Shown piece after piece: positions 1 to 7,558 of a DNA stretch of 39,986 nt. Positions within the stretch are counted from its first letter, which is position 1. Each line of letters starts with the position of its first letter. Under the pieces are notes generated by a model. That model saw only the letters and a program-made list of their open reading frames with translations. It had not been told where the DNA came from and ran no database searches. Where the stretch lies: the NCBI GenBank assembly GCA_032251045.1, contig JAVVEW010000021.1, positions 1 through 39,986 on the forward strand, given 5' to 3'. A program made the translations under genes and the position numbers. The stretch comes from JAVVEW01 sp032251045. Its GTDB lineage: Bacteria; Pseudomonadota; Gammaproteobacteria; Methylococcales; Methylomonadaceae.

Positions 1-185
1 GTGAGCGCGGCGCCTTTCATGAGGCCATCACCAATGAAATTCTCGATCATCTGGCCAGCGCTTGTCAGCCGCGTTTCATGCGTCTGACTGCCAAGTTCAA
101 TGTCCGGGGCGGTATTTACACCACGGTGGTGGTGGAGCATCGTCACCCTGACTGGCAACCGACCACGCCGGTGGCGTTGCCCTGA
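1..185 (+). CDS. queF: NADPH-dependent 7-cyano-7-deazaguanine reductase QueF, C-terminal part
   Basis: The open frame enters from the left edge and stops with TGA at 183-185, so only about 60 C-terminal residues are seen. The visible part contains the FHE motif (conserved His-Glu of the QueF tunnel fold) followed by a helix and the FNVRGGIYTTV strand, matching the [F/x]xxRGG signature near the end of QueF proteins. QueF reduces preQ0 to preQ1 with NADPH in the cytoplasm, on the route to queuosine in tRNA. The catalytic Cys and Asp would lie upstream, outside the window, so activity cannot be judged. The next gene starts 9 bases after the stop on the same strand. The family call rests on a short stretch but the motif spacing fits well. 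Confidence 0.8.
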   Translation, partial: ERGAFHEAITNEILDHLASACQPRFMRLTAKFNVRGGIYTTVVVEHRHPDWQPTTPVALP

Positions 186-194
186 GTTTTTAGT

Positions 195-464
195 GTGAGC
201 CGTACCTTTTATGCGGCGGATCTCGCCATCGCCTTGCGTTACGATGGCGAGCATGCGCCGAAAGTCACTGCCAAAGGCGAAGGCGTGACCGCCGAGCAAA
301 TCCTTGCCTTGGCTGAGCAGCACAATATCCCTCTGCAAGCCGAACCTGACCTGGCGCGTGTGTTGGCGAAAGTGCCTTTAGGCGATGAAATTCCCGAGCA
401 GCTGTATCGAGCTGTCGCTGAAGTGATTGCTTTTGCGTATTTTCTGGGCGGCAGGCAGCCTTGA
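195..464 (+). CDS. FlhB-like C-terminal-domain protein (EscU/YscU/HrcU switch family)
   Basis: An 89-residue protein starting at GTG 195, just after the queF stop. The sequence LAIALRYDGEHAPKV, then EGVTAEQI and a C-terminal stretch ending in a VAEVIAFAYFLG helix, resembles the cytoplasmic domain of FlhB, the export-switch protein of flagellar and type III secretion. It has no membrane segments and lacks the NPTH autocleavage motif, which would lie just before the aligned region. It therefore belongs with the small soluble FlhB homologues found outside the main flagellar fhb loci. In FlhB family members this domain selects export substrates; whether this orphan interacts with a flagellar apparatus is unknown. 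No other flagellar gene is visible here. The start choice is supported by the GTG followed directly by conserved sequence. Confidence 0.75.
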   Translation: MSRTFYAADLAIALRYDGEHAPKVTAKGEGVTAEQILALAEQHNIPLQAEPDLARVLAKVPLGDEIPEQLYRAVAEVIAFAYFLGGRQP

Positions 465-505
465 TTGACCGGGTCATCTAAGCATCCAGGATCAAGGCTT
501 GGCGG

Positions 506-1777
506 TTAACGGGCTTCAGATTCGCTTGGTTCGGTTTCGCTGTCCTGTGGGCGAAAGCTTTCCAGCTGTTCCAGCACCTCTCCCGAGGCCAGCTCCAGCC
601 CGGCCCGATAGCATTCCAGTGCATTGACGGTATCTTGTTTTTCTAACGCGACTTCGCCGAGCAACTGATAACCGGCCACGGTCGGCTCCAGTGCCAGACT
701 TTTGGCCAGATAGCGTTCGGCTTCTCCAAAGACCTGCGCTTGCATGGCCAGTTTGCCGGTGACTCTGAGCAAGATAGCGTTGTCAGGGTAGACTTCCAGC
801 CAGCCTTCGGCCATTTCCAGTTGTTTGCGTGGGTTGGCGCCCTGGAAACTGCCATACAACACTGCCAGGGTATCATCCCACTGTGTCGATAAGGTTTCGG
901 CCAATTCGGCCTCGATGTCCGCGCCGGCGCCGCATTCGATCATGGCGGCAAAATAAATGGCGGGAATGCCGTGCAAGGTTTTGATGTGCTCAGGAATTTC
1001 TTGCCATAAATGCGTGATGGCTTCGCGATCACGCGCTTGAGCGCCTTGTCTGAGCAGGTTGCTGAATGTTTCGGTTTGCAGCAGTTTAACTTCTGCTTCC
1101 ATCAGCACTTTTTTCTTTTGCAGGTCGGGCAACAGTTGGCGCAGTCCGTGCCAGTCGCCCATTTGCCGGTAGGTTTGATGCAACAAACGCAGCACGCTGG
1201 CATGTTCAGGGTCAATGGACTGGAGTTTGGTCAAGGTGCTTAACGCTTCGTCGAATTGCTGTTCAGATAAGCTGAGTTCAGCCTGGGTCAGGCCCACCGC
1301 CAATTCCGAGCCTTTGCCTTGTTCGCGGGCCAATTCCAGATAACGGTCGCGTTGTTCTACCGCGCCCCGTGATTGTGCGGCGCGCGCAGCGGTCAGGTAG
1401 TGTATTAACGGCGCACCGCTGTTAGAGGCGTGGCGAATCAGAATTTTCTCGGCCTGCTCCCAGTTGCCTTCAGCGCTATCGACCAGACCGGCCAGCAAAG
1501 CTTGCTGGGAGCGGTTGACGCGGGCGTGGTCGGCACGATTTTTCAACTTGCCGGGCAGGCGCAGTAAAATGCCGAGCATGCGAAAAAAGAAGTAAAACAG
1601 GAAAAACACAACAATCAGCGCGGTGCTGAATACCATGAGTGAGGTTTCCATTGACCAATGCCCCATGCCAATCAGGACATAGCCTGGATTGTCATAGTGT
1701 GACAGCCAGGCGTTGACGCCGAAGGCCGCGACAATGGCAATGGTCAAAGAGCCGATAAAAAACAGGAAATTCTTCAT
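506..1777 (-). CDS. hemY: HemY, TPR membrane protein of the haem operon
   Basis: A 423-residue protein, the usual HemY length. Two N-terminal membrane segments (about residues 3-25 and 42-66) are followed by a basic stretch and a long helical region with TPR-like repeats (about 90-400). A paired motif near 345-395 (AERYLAKSLALEP then ALECYRAGLEL) shows the TPR pattern clearly. HemY of Proteobacteria is an inner-membrane protein linked to late haem synthesis; its exact biochemical job is not settled, and it is distinct from the Bacillus HemY oxidase. It is the last gene of the minus-strand hemCDXY operon and its start overlaps the hemX stop by 4 bases, which suggests translational coupling. 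It converges with the FlhB-like gene across a 41-base gap in which I see no clear terminator. Confidence 0.9.
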   Translation of the reverse strand: MKNFLFFIGSLTIAIVAAFGVNAWLSHYDNPGYVLIGMGHWSMETSLMVFSTALIVVFFLFYFFFRMLGILLRLPGKLKNRADHARVNRSQQALLAGLVDSAEGNWEQAEKILIRHASNSGAPLIHYLTAARAAQSRGAVEQRDRYLELAREQGKGSELAVGLTQAELSLSEQQFDEALSTLTKLQSIDPEHASVLRLLHQTYRQMGDWHGLRQLLPDLQKKKVLMEAEVKLLQTETFSNLLRQGAQARDREAITHLWQEIPEHIKTLHGIPAIYFAAMIECGAGADIEAELAETLSTQWDDTLAVLYGSFQGANPRKQLEMAEGWLEVYPDNAILLRVTGKLAMQAQVFGEAERYLAKSLALEPTVAGYQLLGEVALEKQDTVNALECYRAGLELASGEVLEQLESFRPQDSETEPSESEAR

Positions 1778-2925
1778 GGTTGCGGGGGATTGCTGGCGCC
1801 TGACAGGGCTTTGTCGGCTTCGATGCGTAACTTGGTAATGTCACGCAGCTGTTTTAACGAGTTGCCGATGTCCGGCATTTGTCGGTTCAGATTAAGTTTG
1901 GTCAAGGCTCTGATTTCAGCTTGAAAGGCTTGGCCTTGCGGTGTGTTTTTGGCGAAATTTTCGTTAAACCAGGTTTTTGCATCGGTCACGGCGGCAGCGT
2001 ACACATCGGCTTGTTTGTGTACCAGCGCGGTTTTTACCAGCTCTAACTTGGCGCGCAATTGCTCGCGTATGAATTCGGCCTCTTCCGGCGCCAGTACTTT
2101 ACTGATATCGGTGTCGGAGTGGCGTAACGTCACCCAGTCTTGCAAATGTTTGACCGCTTTATTCAGCAGTTCGTGTTCGTCGGCTTCTGTCTCGGCGTGA
2201 TCTTGTACCTGGGTGGCTGGGGTGAAAGGTTTGCCGGCATAAGGCAGAATGAGATCGAGTTGTGTAACTTTTTGCTGCAATTGCACCAGCCGGGCGTGCC
2301 AGCCGACCATGTCCAAGGGCTCAATGGCCCGGACGGTTTCAATTTCCTTGGCAATGGCGTCCCGCACCTTGAAAGCCGCCGGGTCGCCACTTTCGCGCAG
2401 GCGTTGATCGGCTGCTTGCAGCGCTTCCAGGGTGGTTTTCAAATCCCCCATCAGATAAAGTCTTTGATTGGCGACGCTGAGCAAATATTCAGCATCGGCC
2501 ATCAGCCAATCGCCACGGGTTTTGCCCAGTTGCCGCTGCACTTGCTGAATGCGTGTCAATAAATCGGTGCGTAGCGCCTGATTTTTTTCAGTTTGCAGGC
2601 TGGTAAACTCGGCCAGGGTTTTTTCCATGCTGCCGCGCTGGTTTTCGATTTTGCTTTCAAAAACGGTCATCTGCTGCTGAATAGCCAGCAGCTGGTTCTG
2701 GAGGCTCGATATCTGCCGGGTCAATTCCAGCAGCTGCATATCGCCTTTGTTGACCTCGCCTCCTAAGGTTTCCTGTTGGGAGCGTAATTGCTGGAACAAT
2801 AAAAAGCCCATCGCGGACAGCGAGACAATGACCAGGACGATGACCAGACCGAACCAAAAGCCTTTATCCAGCTTTTTGTTTGGCGCGGGTGCTGGCGCGG
2901 GCGAAGTTGATTGATTTTCAGCCAC
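1774..2925 (-). CDS. hemX: HemX, inner-membrane coiled-coil protein
   Basis: A 383-residue protein with a Pro/Ala-rich cytoplasmic N-terminus, one membrane segment at about residues 23-46 and a periplasmic, Gln-rich coiled coil (about 48-140), followed by a mostly helical domain. This is the architecture of proteobacterial HemX, long annotated as a putative uroporphyrinogen-III C-methyltransferase; no SAM-binding motif is visible, so that enzyme name should not be used. It lies between hemD (4-base gap) and hemY (4-base overlap), the standard gene order. Function is likely structural or regulatory in tetrapyrrole synthesis, inferred from gene order. The start ATG is followed at once by a Ser/Pro/Ala-rich leader, as in relatives. 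Confidence 0.88.
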   Translation of the reverse strand: MAENQSTSPAPAPAPNKKLDKGFWFGLVIVLVIVSLSAMGFLLFQQLRSQQETLGGEVNKGDMQLLELTRQISSLQNQLLAIQQQMTVFESKIENQRGSMEKTLAEFTSLQTEKNQALRTDLLTRIQQVQRQLGKTRGDWLMADAEYLLSVANQRLYLMGDLKTTLEALQAADQRLRESGDPAAFKVRDAIAKEIETVRAIEPLDMVGWHARLVQLQQKVTQLDLILPYAGKPFTPATQVQDHAETEADEHELLNKAVKHLQDWVTLRHSDTDISKVLAPEEAEFIREQLRAKLELVKTALVHKQADVYAAAVTDAKTWFNENFAKNTPQGQAFQAEIRALTKLNLNRQMPDIGNSLKQLRDITKLRIEADKALSGASNPPQP

Positions 2926-2929
2926 CAGA

Positions 2930-3691
2930 TTACCTTTCGTGTAATGTTTGAAGAAGGTTTAAGACCGCCTCGTCGCTAGGCAGTGCCGTTACCCGAATGC
3001 GGGTAAAGCCTCGTGTTTTGGCTAGCCGGGCGATGCGCTCACTGAAAACCATCAGTACCGAGGCGCGTACTTTGCACCACGCTGCCGCAGGCAAGAGCGT
3101 TTCCAGGCAGTTTAGACTTTGTGCGCTGGTGATCAGTGTCGCTAATAGTTCGGGTGTTTGCGCCAGCGTGATCAGTGCCTGTTCCGGACAGCTGACAGGA
3201 CAGCAGCGGCGGTACACTTCCAGGTAAGTTACCTTGGCGCCGCGTGCGTACAGAGTCTCAGCCAGGTGCTCACGTCCACCCTCGCCACGAATGAGCAGAA
3301 TGTTGCGGCCTGACAGCTCTGTCAGCCCGGGCATGGCCAGTAAGGCTTCGCTATCGAAGCCGGTTGCCGGAACATCACGGACGGCAACGCCGTGCGCTTT
3401 GAGTGCCTTGGCGGTTGCCGCGCCAATGGCAGCCACGGGGCGAGCGCTTGCGCCGGTCATTTTGCCACCAATCAGCGGCCAGGCAAAATTTACCGCGTTG
3501 ACACTGACAAAAATTAACAAATCCCAGTGCTGCCAGTTGGCCAGGCAGGGTTCTATGGATTCCGGGCTGCGCTTGCCCACAATGGTCAGAGCTGGAATGG
3601 CAATGGCTTGATAGCCAGACGCCGCAAGCAGGGTCAGCAAGCCCTGATTTTGCGCCTCAGGGCGGGTAATCAGAACAGCGGCTTTGCTCAT
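2930..3691 (-). CDS. hemD: Uroporphyrinogen-III synthase
   Basis: A 253-residue protein of the usual length. HemD closes hydroxymethylbilane into uroporphyrinogen III, inverting ring D, in the cytoplasm. The family is poorly conserved, but the bilobal pattern is clear: an N-terminal VLITRPEAQN start, a linker, IGAATAKAL near residue 93, then LIRGEGGREHLAETL and VYRR in the second lobe, and TSAQSLNCL for the usual T-S motif. The start codon overlaps the hemC stop by 4 bases, so translation is probably coupled to the preceding enzyme, whose unstable linear product is its substrate. Confidence 0.92.
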   Translation of the reverse strand: MSKAAVLITRPEAQNQGLLTLLAASGYQAIAIPALTIVGKRSPESIEPCLANWQHWDLLIFVSVNAVNFAWPLIGGKMTGASARPVAAIGAATAKALKAHGVAVRDVPATGFDSEALLAMPGLTELSGRNILLIRGEGGREHLAETLYARGAKVTYLEVYRRCCPVSCPEQALITLAQTPELLATLITSAQSLNCLETLLPAAAWCKVRASVLMVFSERIARLAKTRGFTRIRVTALPSDEAVLNLLQTLHER

Positions 3692-4620
3692 AGGGTTTGA
3701 TGGATGCTTTTCAGCACTTCGCCGGCGCCTTGTTCAAGTAATTGCGCAGCCAGCGCAGCCCCCACCGCTTCGGGGTTGTTCGCATGGCCTGTTTTTTGGG
3801 CTTGAACAACCCGTTGCCCATCGGGGTGGCCGACCAGTCCTGTCAAGATGAGTTGTGAATCTTGTTTGACGGCATAGCCGGCGATGGGAACCTGGCAGCT
3901 ACCGTTCAAAATCCGGTTCAATTCCCGCTCGGCACGCACACAAGCCGCGGTTTCCACATCATGCAGTGCAGCTAACAGCGTATTTAGCTCAGGGTCATCG
4001 CGGCGACATTCGATGCCAATCGCACCTTGACCTATGGCGGGCAAGCTTTCCTCGGCGCTGAGTTGTTGTGTGATGCGGGCATGAAAATTCAACCGTTCCA
4101 GGCCGGCGGCAGCCAGGATAATGGCATCAAAATCGCCTTGATCCAGGCGCGCCAGGCGGGTATTGACATTGCCGCGCAACGGCAGTACCTGCAGTTCGGG
4201 GAAACGGGCCAGCAATTGGCATTGGCGGCGCAGACTGGAAGTGCCGACGATGGCATTGGCAGGTAGTGAAGCGCAATCGGGATAGCGTGTGGAGACAAAA
4301 GCATCAAACGGATTTTCCCGGGTCAAAATAGCCGCCAGATGCAGGCTGTCGGGAAAAGTGACAGGAACATCTTTCATCGAATGTACCGCGATATCCGCCT
4401 GTCCGGAAAGCAAGCCCTGTTCCAGCTCTTTGACAAACAGCCCCTTGCCGCCAATTTGCGCTAAGGGCGCGGACAAGAAACGGTCGCCGCGGGTGGACAT
4501 GGGGACCAGATTTACGGTGATGTCAGGGGCCAGATCGCGCAGGAGGCTGGCAACGTGCTCAGCTTGCCACAGAGCCAGGGCGCTTTTTCGAGTTGCGATG
4601 CGTAGGGTTTTTGCCGTCAA
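3688..4620 (-). CDS. hemC: Porphobilinogen deaminase (hydroxymethylbilane synthase)
   Basis: A 310-residue enzyme that condenses four porphobilinogens into hydroxymethylbilane. Visible landmarks are RIATRKSALALWQA at the N-terminus, GDRF, GKGLFVKELE, the HSMKDVP motif with the catalytic Asp, GTSSLRRQ, RGNVNTRL and LNGSCQVPIAGYA. The Cys of the last motif is residue 242, the attachment site of the dipyrromethane cofactor. The start is TTG at 4618-4620, supported by an AAGGAG ribosome-binding site seven bases upstream and by no better ATG in frame. It is the first gene of the minus-strand haem operon and diverges from ectA across a 197-base gap. Confidence 0.96.
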   Translation of the reverse strand: MTAKTLRIATRKSALALWQAEHVASLLRDLAPDITVNLVPMSTRGDRFLSAPLAQIGGKGLFVKELEQGLLSGQADIAVHSMKDVPVTFPDSLHLAAILTRENPFDAFVSTRYPDCASLPANAIVGTSSLRRQCQLLARFPELQVLPLRGNVNTRLARLDQGDFDAIILAAAGLERLNFHARITQQLSAEESLPAIGQGAIGIECRRDDPELNTLLAALHDVETAACVRAERELNRILNGSCQVPIAGYAVKQDSQLILTGLVGHPDGQRVVQAQKTGHANNPEAVGAALAAQLLEQGAGEVLKSIHQTL

Positions 4621-4635
4621 AATAACTCCTTAACT

Positions 4636-4676
4636 TAATGCATGGTCAGGTGCATTATTTTAACCGACATCTGTCG
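4636..4676 (-). promoter_or_regulatory. hemC leader hairpin and nearby palindrome
   Basis: Reading toward hemC, the leader holds a perfect 7-bp inverted repeat (TAATGCA / TGCATTA, 4636-4642 and 4651-4657) a few bases upstream of the AAGGAG ribosome-binding site. Just upstream is the palindrome CGACATCTGTCG (4665-4676; 5-bp arms around TC), next to a TTAAAATAAT stretch that could be a -10 region. These are seen directly. A role as an operator or leader structure controlling hemC is inference only. The 197-base divergent gap should also hold the ectA promoter, for which I see no convincing -35/-10 pair. Confidence 0.35.
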
Positions 4677-4817
4677 ATTGTGGGCGGTTTCCGCGCCCCT
4701 TTGGTTATCAGGCGGGGGATTGCGAAGCCAAAGTAACCGACCTGGACATTCAGGATGCAATGCGTTATGGTAAAAAGGCGTTGGGGTTTAACTCCGATGT
4801 TTCTGTAGCCACCTGAT

Positions 4818-5339
4818 ATGAGAGTTGTGAATTGTTTAAGCGAACGTCTTAATCCGGAAATCGTATTACGCAGGCCCAACGTGGCGGATGGGCCTGCCGT
4901 GTTTAACCTCATTGCCAGTTGCCCGCCGCTGGATACCAATTCAAGATATTGCAATTTACTGCAATGTCATCATTTCGCGTCTACATCGGTTGCAGCTTTT
5001 TTGGAGCAAACCCTGGTCGGGTTTGTATCCGGCTATTTGCTCCCTGAGCGCGCAGATACCCTGTTTGTCTGGCAAGTTGCTGTCGCCGACAGTGCTCGCG
5101 GGCAGGGGCTGGCCAGTCGCATGCTGCAGCATATCCTCGCTCGTGCCGAACTGACTGATGTTCGGTTCATCGAAACCACCATCACAGACACCAATCGTGC
5201 TTCCTGGGCATTGTTCGAGAGACTGGCGCAAAGCCTGGACACGTCTTTGCAGCGATCTTTGCTCCTAGAGCGAAATCTACATTTTGACAACCAGCATGAC
5301 AGCGAATTTTTAGCGCGTCTAGGGCCGTTGGCGCGATAA
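4818..5339 (+). CDS. ectA: L-2,4-diaminobutyrate N-acetyltransferase
   Basis: A 173-residue GNAT-family enzyme that acetylates L-2,4-diaminobutyrate to N-gamma-acetyldiaminobutyrate, the second step of ectoine synthesis. Family landmarks are LRRPNVADGPAVFNLI near the N-terminus, CPPLDTNSRYCNLL (the EctA substrate-side motif, about residues 35-48) and the acetyl-CoA loop ARGQGLA (about 93-99), followed by ETTITDTNRASWALFERLA. ATG 4818 is the first start that gives a normal-length N-terminus; the ribosome-binding site is weak. The next gene, ectB, follows after 129 bases, a longer gap than in many ectABC operons. No ectR-type regulator is encoded in this window. Confidence 0.93.
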   Translation: MRVVNCLSERLNPEIVLRRPNVADGPAVFNLIASCPPLDTNSRYCNLLQCHHFASTSVAAFLEQTLVGFVSGYLLPERADTLFVWQVAVADSARGQGLASRMLQHILARAELTDVRFIETTITDTNRASWALFERLAQSLDTSLQRSLLLERNLHFDNQHDSEFLARLGPLAR

Positions 5340-5468
5340 GCGCATGGGCTTCGGGTAGTTTAAGCAAGCGTAGCCGTTTTTTACTTAAAGCAAAAATAAA
5401 ACGTTCGGTTTCCTTAAACTTTCCTGACCTTGAGGGTCCCTTCTGTTTTTAATCTTAAGGAAAGTAAT

Positions 5469-6773
5469 ATGAAAATTTTTGAAGAAATTGAATCTGAAGT
5501 ACAAAGTTATGCCCGCTCGTTTCCCCGTATTTTCAATAAGGCTCAAGGCGAGTATCTCTATGACGAGGACGGCAATCAATATCTGGATTTTCTGGCCGGG
5601 GCCGGAACGTTGAATTACGGCCACAATAACCCGGTGTTCAAAGAAAAACTGCTGAGCTATATACAAAACGATGGCATTGCACATGGTCTGGATTTACATA
5701 CTTCAGCCAAACAGGAATTTCTGGAAACCTTCCAGGCAAAAATTCTTAAACCCCGTGGATTGAATTATGTCGTACAGTTCACCGGCCCTACCGGCACCAA
5801 TGCTGTGGAAGCGGCTTTGAAGCTGGCGCGTAATGTGACCGGGCGTGAAAACATTATCAGTTTCACCAACGGCTTTCATGGCGTGACCCTGGGCGCGTTA
5901 GCAACCACCGGTAATTCCCATCATCGCGGCGCGTCCGGCGTCAGCCTGAGCGGCTCCACACGTATGCCTTTTGACGGCTATCTGGGCGACCATATCGATA
6001 CTACGGCCTATCTGGACAAGGTATTATCCGATTCCAGTAGTGGCGTCGACCTGCCGGCCGCAGTCATTGTCGAGACCGTGCAAGGCGAGGGCGGTATCAA
6101 TGCCGCCAGTTTTGAATGGTTGCAGAATCTGGAAAAAGTTTGCCGCAAATACGATGTGTTGTTGATCGTCGATGATATTCAGGCCGGTTGCGGTCGTACC
6201 GGCACCTATTTCAGCTTTGAAGAGGCCGGTATCAAGCCGGATATCGTCACCCTGTCCAAGTCCCTGGGCGGTTATGGTTTGCCGTTTGCCGTGGTGTTGT
6301 TTCCACCTGAGCTGGATAAATGGAAGCCGGGCGAGCATAACGGCACCTTTCGTGGCAATAACTTCGCTTTTGTTACCGCCACCGCAGCCATCAATGAATA
6401 CTGGTCCGACGACAAGTTTTCAAAGGACATCAAGCGCAAAGGCGACTATGTCGGGCAGCGTCTGGATGCGTTTATCGAAAAATACGGCGAAGGTAACTTT
6501 ACCGCGCGTGGTCGGGGCATGTTCCGCGGTATCAATTGCGTGAATGGCGATCTGGCCGGCAAAATTACCCATCATGCCTTCAAGCATGGTCTGATTATCG
6601 AAACCAGCGGCGCCGAAGACCATGTGGTCAAGTTTTTATGCCCTCTGGTGATCAGCGATGAAAACTTACGCAAAGGCATGGATATTGTCGAGCAAGCCAT
6701 TAAAGAAGTCTGTGGGCGCGAAGACAGCATCCCTGAAGAACAGGATTTCTTTGCCGAAGCCAAAGCCAGTTGA
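5469..6773 (+). CDS. ectB: Diaminobutyrate-2-oxoglutarate transaminase
   Basis: A 434-residue class-III PLP aminotransferase. It converts L-aspartate-beta-semialdehyde to L-2,4-diaminobutyrate with glutamate as amino donor, the first committed step of ectoine synthesis. Seen in the sequence are FTGPTGTNAVEAALKLAR (phosphate-binding region), SFTNGFHG, VETVQGEGG, DDIQAGCGRTG and TLSKSLGGYGLP, in which Lys264 should carry the PLP. The start ATG 5469 is preceded by TTAAGGAAAGTAAT, a clear ribosome-binding site, and gives the family-typical N-terminus. An upstream in-frame TTG at 5430 would add 13 unconserved residues and is rejected. Confidence 0.96.
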   Translation: MKIFEEIESEVQSYARSFPRIFNKAQGEYLYDEDGNQYLDFLAGAGTLNYGHNNPVFKEKLLSYIQNDGIAHGLDLHTSAKQEFLETFQAKILKPRGLNYVVQFTGPTGTNAVEAALKLARNVTGRENIISFTNGFHGVTLGALATTGNSHHRGASGVSLSGSTRMPFDGYLGDHIDTTAYLDKVLSDSSSGVDLPAAVIVETVQGEGGINAASFEWLQNLEKVCRKYDVLLIVDDIQAGCGRTGTYFSFEEAGIKPDIVTLSKSLGGYGLPFAVVLFPPELDKWKPGEHNGTFRGNNFAFVTATAAINEYWSDDKFSKDIKRKGDYVGQRLDAFIEKYGEGNFTARGRGMFRGINCVNGDLAGKITHHAFKHGLIIETSGAEDHVVKFLCPLVISDENLRKGMDIVEQAIKEVCGREDSIPEEQDFFAEAKAS

Positions 6774-7093
6774 GTCGGGAGCCTGTCTGAGAATGGCTTT
6801 TCGTCACGAGAGCAGACCGATTGAGACCGATTTTTCGATCATTTGAGGTGAATAGTGGCGCTATTTAACAACAATGACCGCAAAAACGGGCCAATCCGGC
6901 CAGGCCGCAGTCGATCAGTATATTCTCGAGCAGGCTCCTGGATATGACCCGGCGGCCCTGTGTCGTCTTAAATCGTTCAGGTGATCAGGCTCTTGTCGAG
7001 TTCTCGCGGTTGCCAAACGGGCCGTTTTTGCCAGGTGTGCCTTGAGTCCTGATCTGTCCTGTCTTACTCCATGACCAATATGACTGATTTATT
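6774..7093 (+). other. 320-bp gap between ectB and ectC
   Basis: No convincing gene lies here. The longest visible reading frame is a 36-codon one (6874-6984) without recognisable similarity. A 10-base inverted repeat links GCAAAAACGG at 6880-6889 with CCGTTTTTGC at 7022-7031, and the second arm also lies in the short palindrome AAACGGGCCGTTT. An eight-codon frame (ATG 7071) ends in TGA overlapping the ectC ATG as ATGA (7094-7097). The gap could hold a separate ectC promoter or be the scar of a lost insertion; nothing in it decides. Confidence 0.4.
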
Positions 7094-7504
7094 ATGATTG
7101 TTCGAACCTTATCCGCAGTAAAACAAAGTGCTCGTCGTATCGTTTCACCCGATGGTAATTGGGAAAGCGCCCGCATGTCGTTGAAAGATGACGGCATGGG
7201 TTTTTCATTTCACATCACCACCATTTATGCCGGTGCTGACTTTTATATGCACTATCAAAATCATCTGGAAGCGGTGTATTGCATCGAAGGCCGTGGCGAG
7301 GTGGAAAATCTGGCCGATGGCGCTAAGCACGTGATCGAGCCGGGCACCTTGTATCTATTAGATCAGCACGACCGTCACCGGTTGCGTGCTGAGCAGCAAT
7401 TAACTTTGGCCTGCGTGTTCAATCCGCCGTTAAGCGGCAAGGAAGTTCATAACAGCGAAGGCGCCTATGAGCTGGAGGCCGAGGCGGTCACCGATGCTGA
7501 ATAA
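7094..7504 (+). CDS. ectC: Ectoine synthase
   Basis: A 136-residue cupin enzyme that cyclises N-gamma-acetyldiaminobutyrate to ectoine, the last step of the pathway. The sequence follows the family closely: MIVRTL start, SLKDDGMGFSFH, IYAG, HYQNHLEAVYCIEGRGEVE (metal and substrate side of the cupin barrel, about residues 51-70), PGTLYLLDQHDRH, ACVFNPPLSGKEVH and a GAYEL tail. The start is fixed by the conserved N-terminus, although no good ribosome-binding site is seen; a tiny frame overlapping the start by ATGA could couple translation. No ectoine hydroxylase gene (ectD) is in the window, so the predicted product is ectoine rather than hydroxyectoine. Confidence 0.96.
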   Translation: MIVRTLSAVKQSARRIVSPDGNWESARMSLKDDGMGFSFHITTIYAGADFYMHYQNHLEAVYCIEGRGEVENLADGAKHVIEPGTLYLLDQHDRHRLRAEQQLTLACVFNPPLSGKEVHNSEGAYELEAEAVTDAE

Positions 7505-7558
7505 GCAGCGCCGGTTGTGGTGGATAGGTTTTGGGTTGTTAGATGAAGAGGGTGCGGT

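Noticed and set aside
1774..2925. Uroporphyrinogen-III C-methyltransferase activity for HemX
   Set aside because: No SAM-binding motifs; the sequence is a membrane-anchored coiled-coil protein.
5430..5468. Upstream TTG start for ectB
   Set aside because: Adds 13 unconserved residues; ATG 5469 has a good AAGGAAAG site and the conserved N-terminus.
6874..6984. 36-codon frame between ectB and ectC
   Set aside because: No ribosome-binding site and no recognisable sequence; kept only as a note on the gap.
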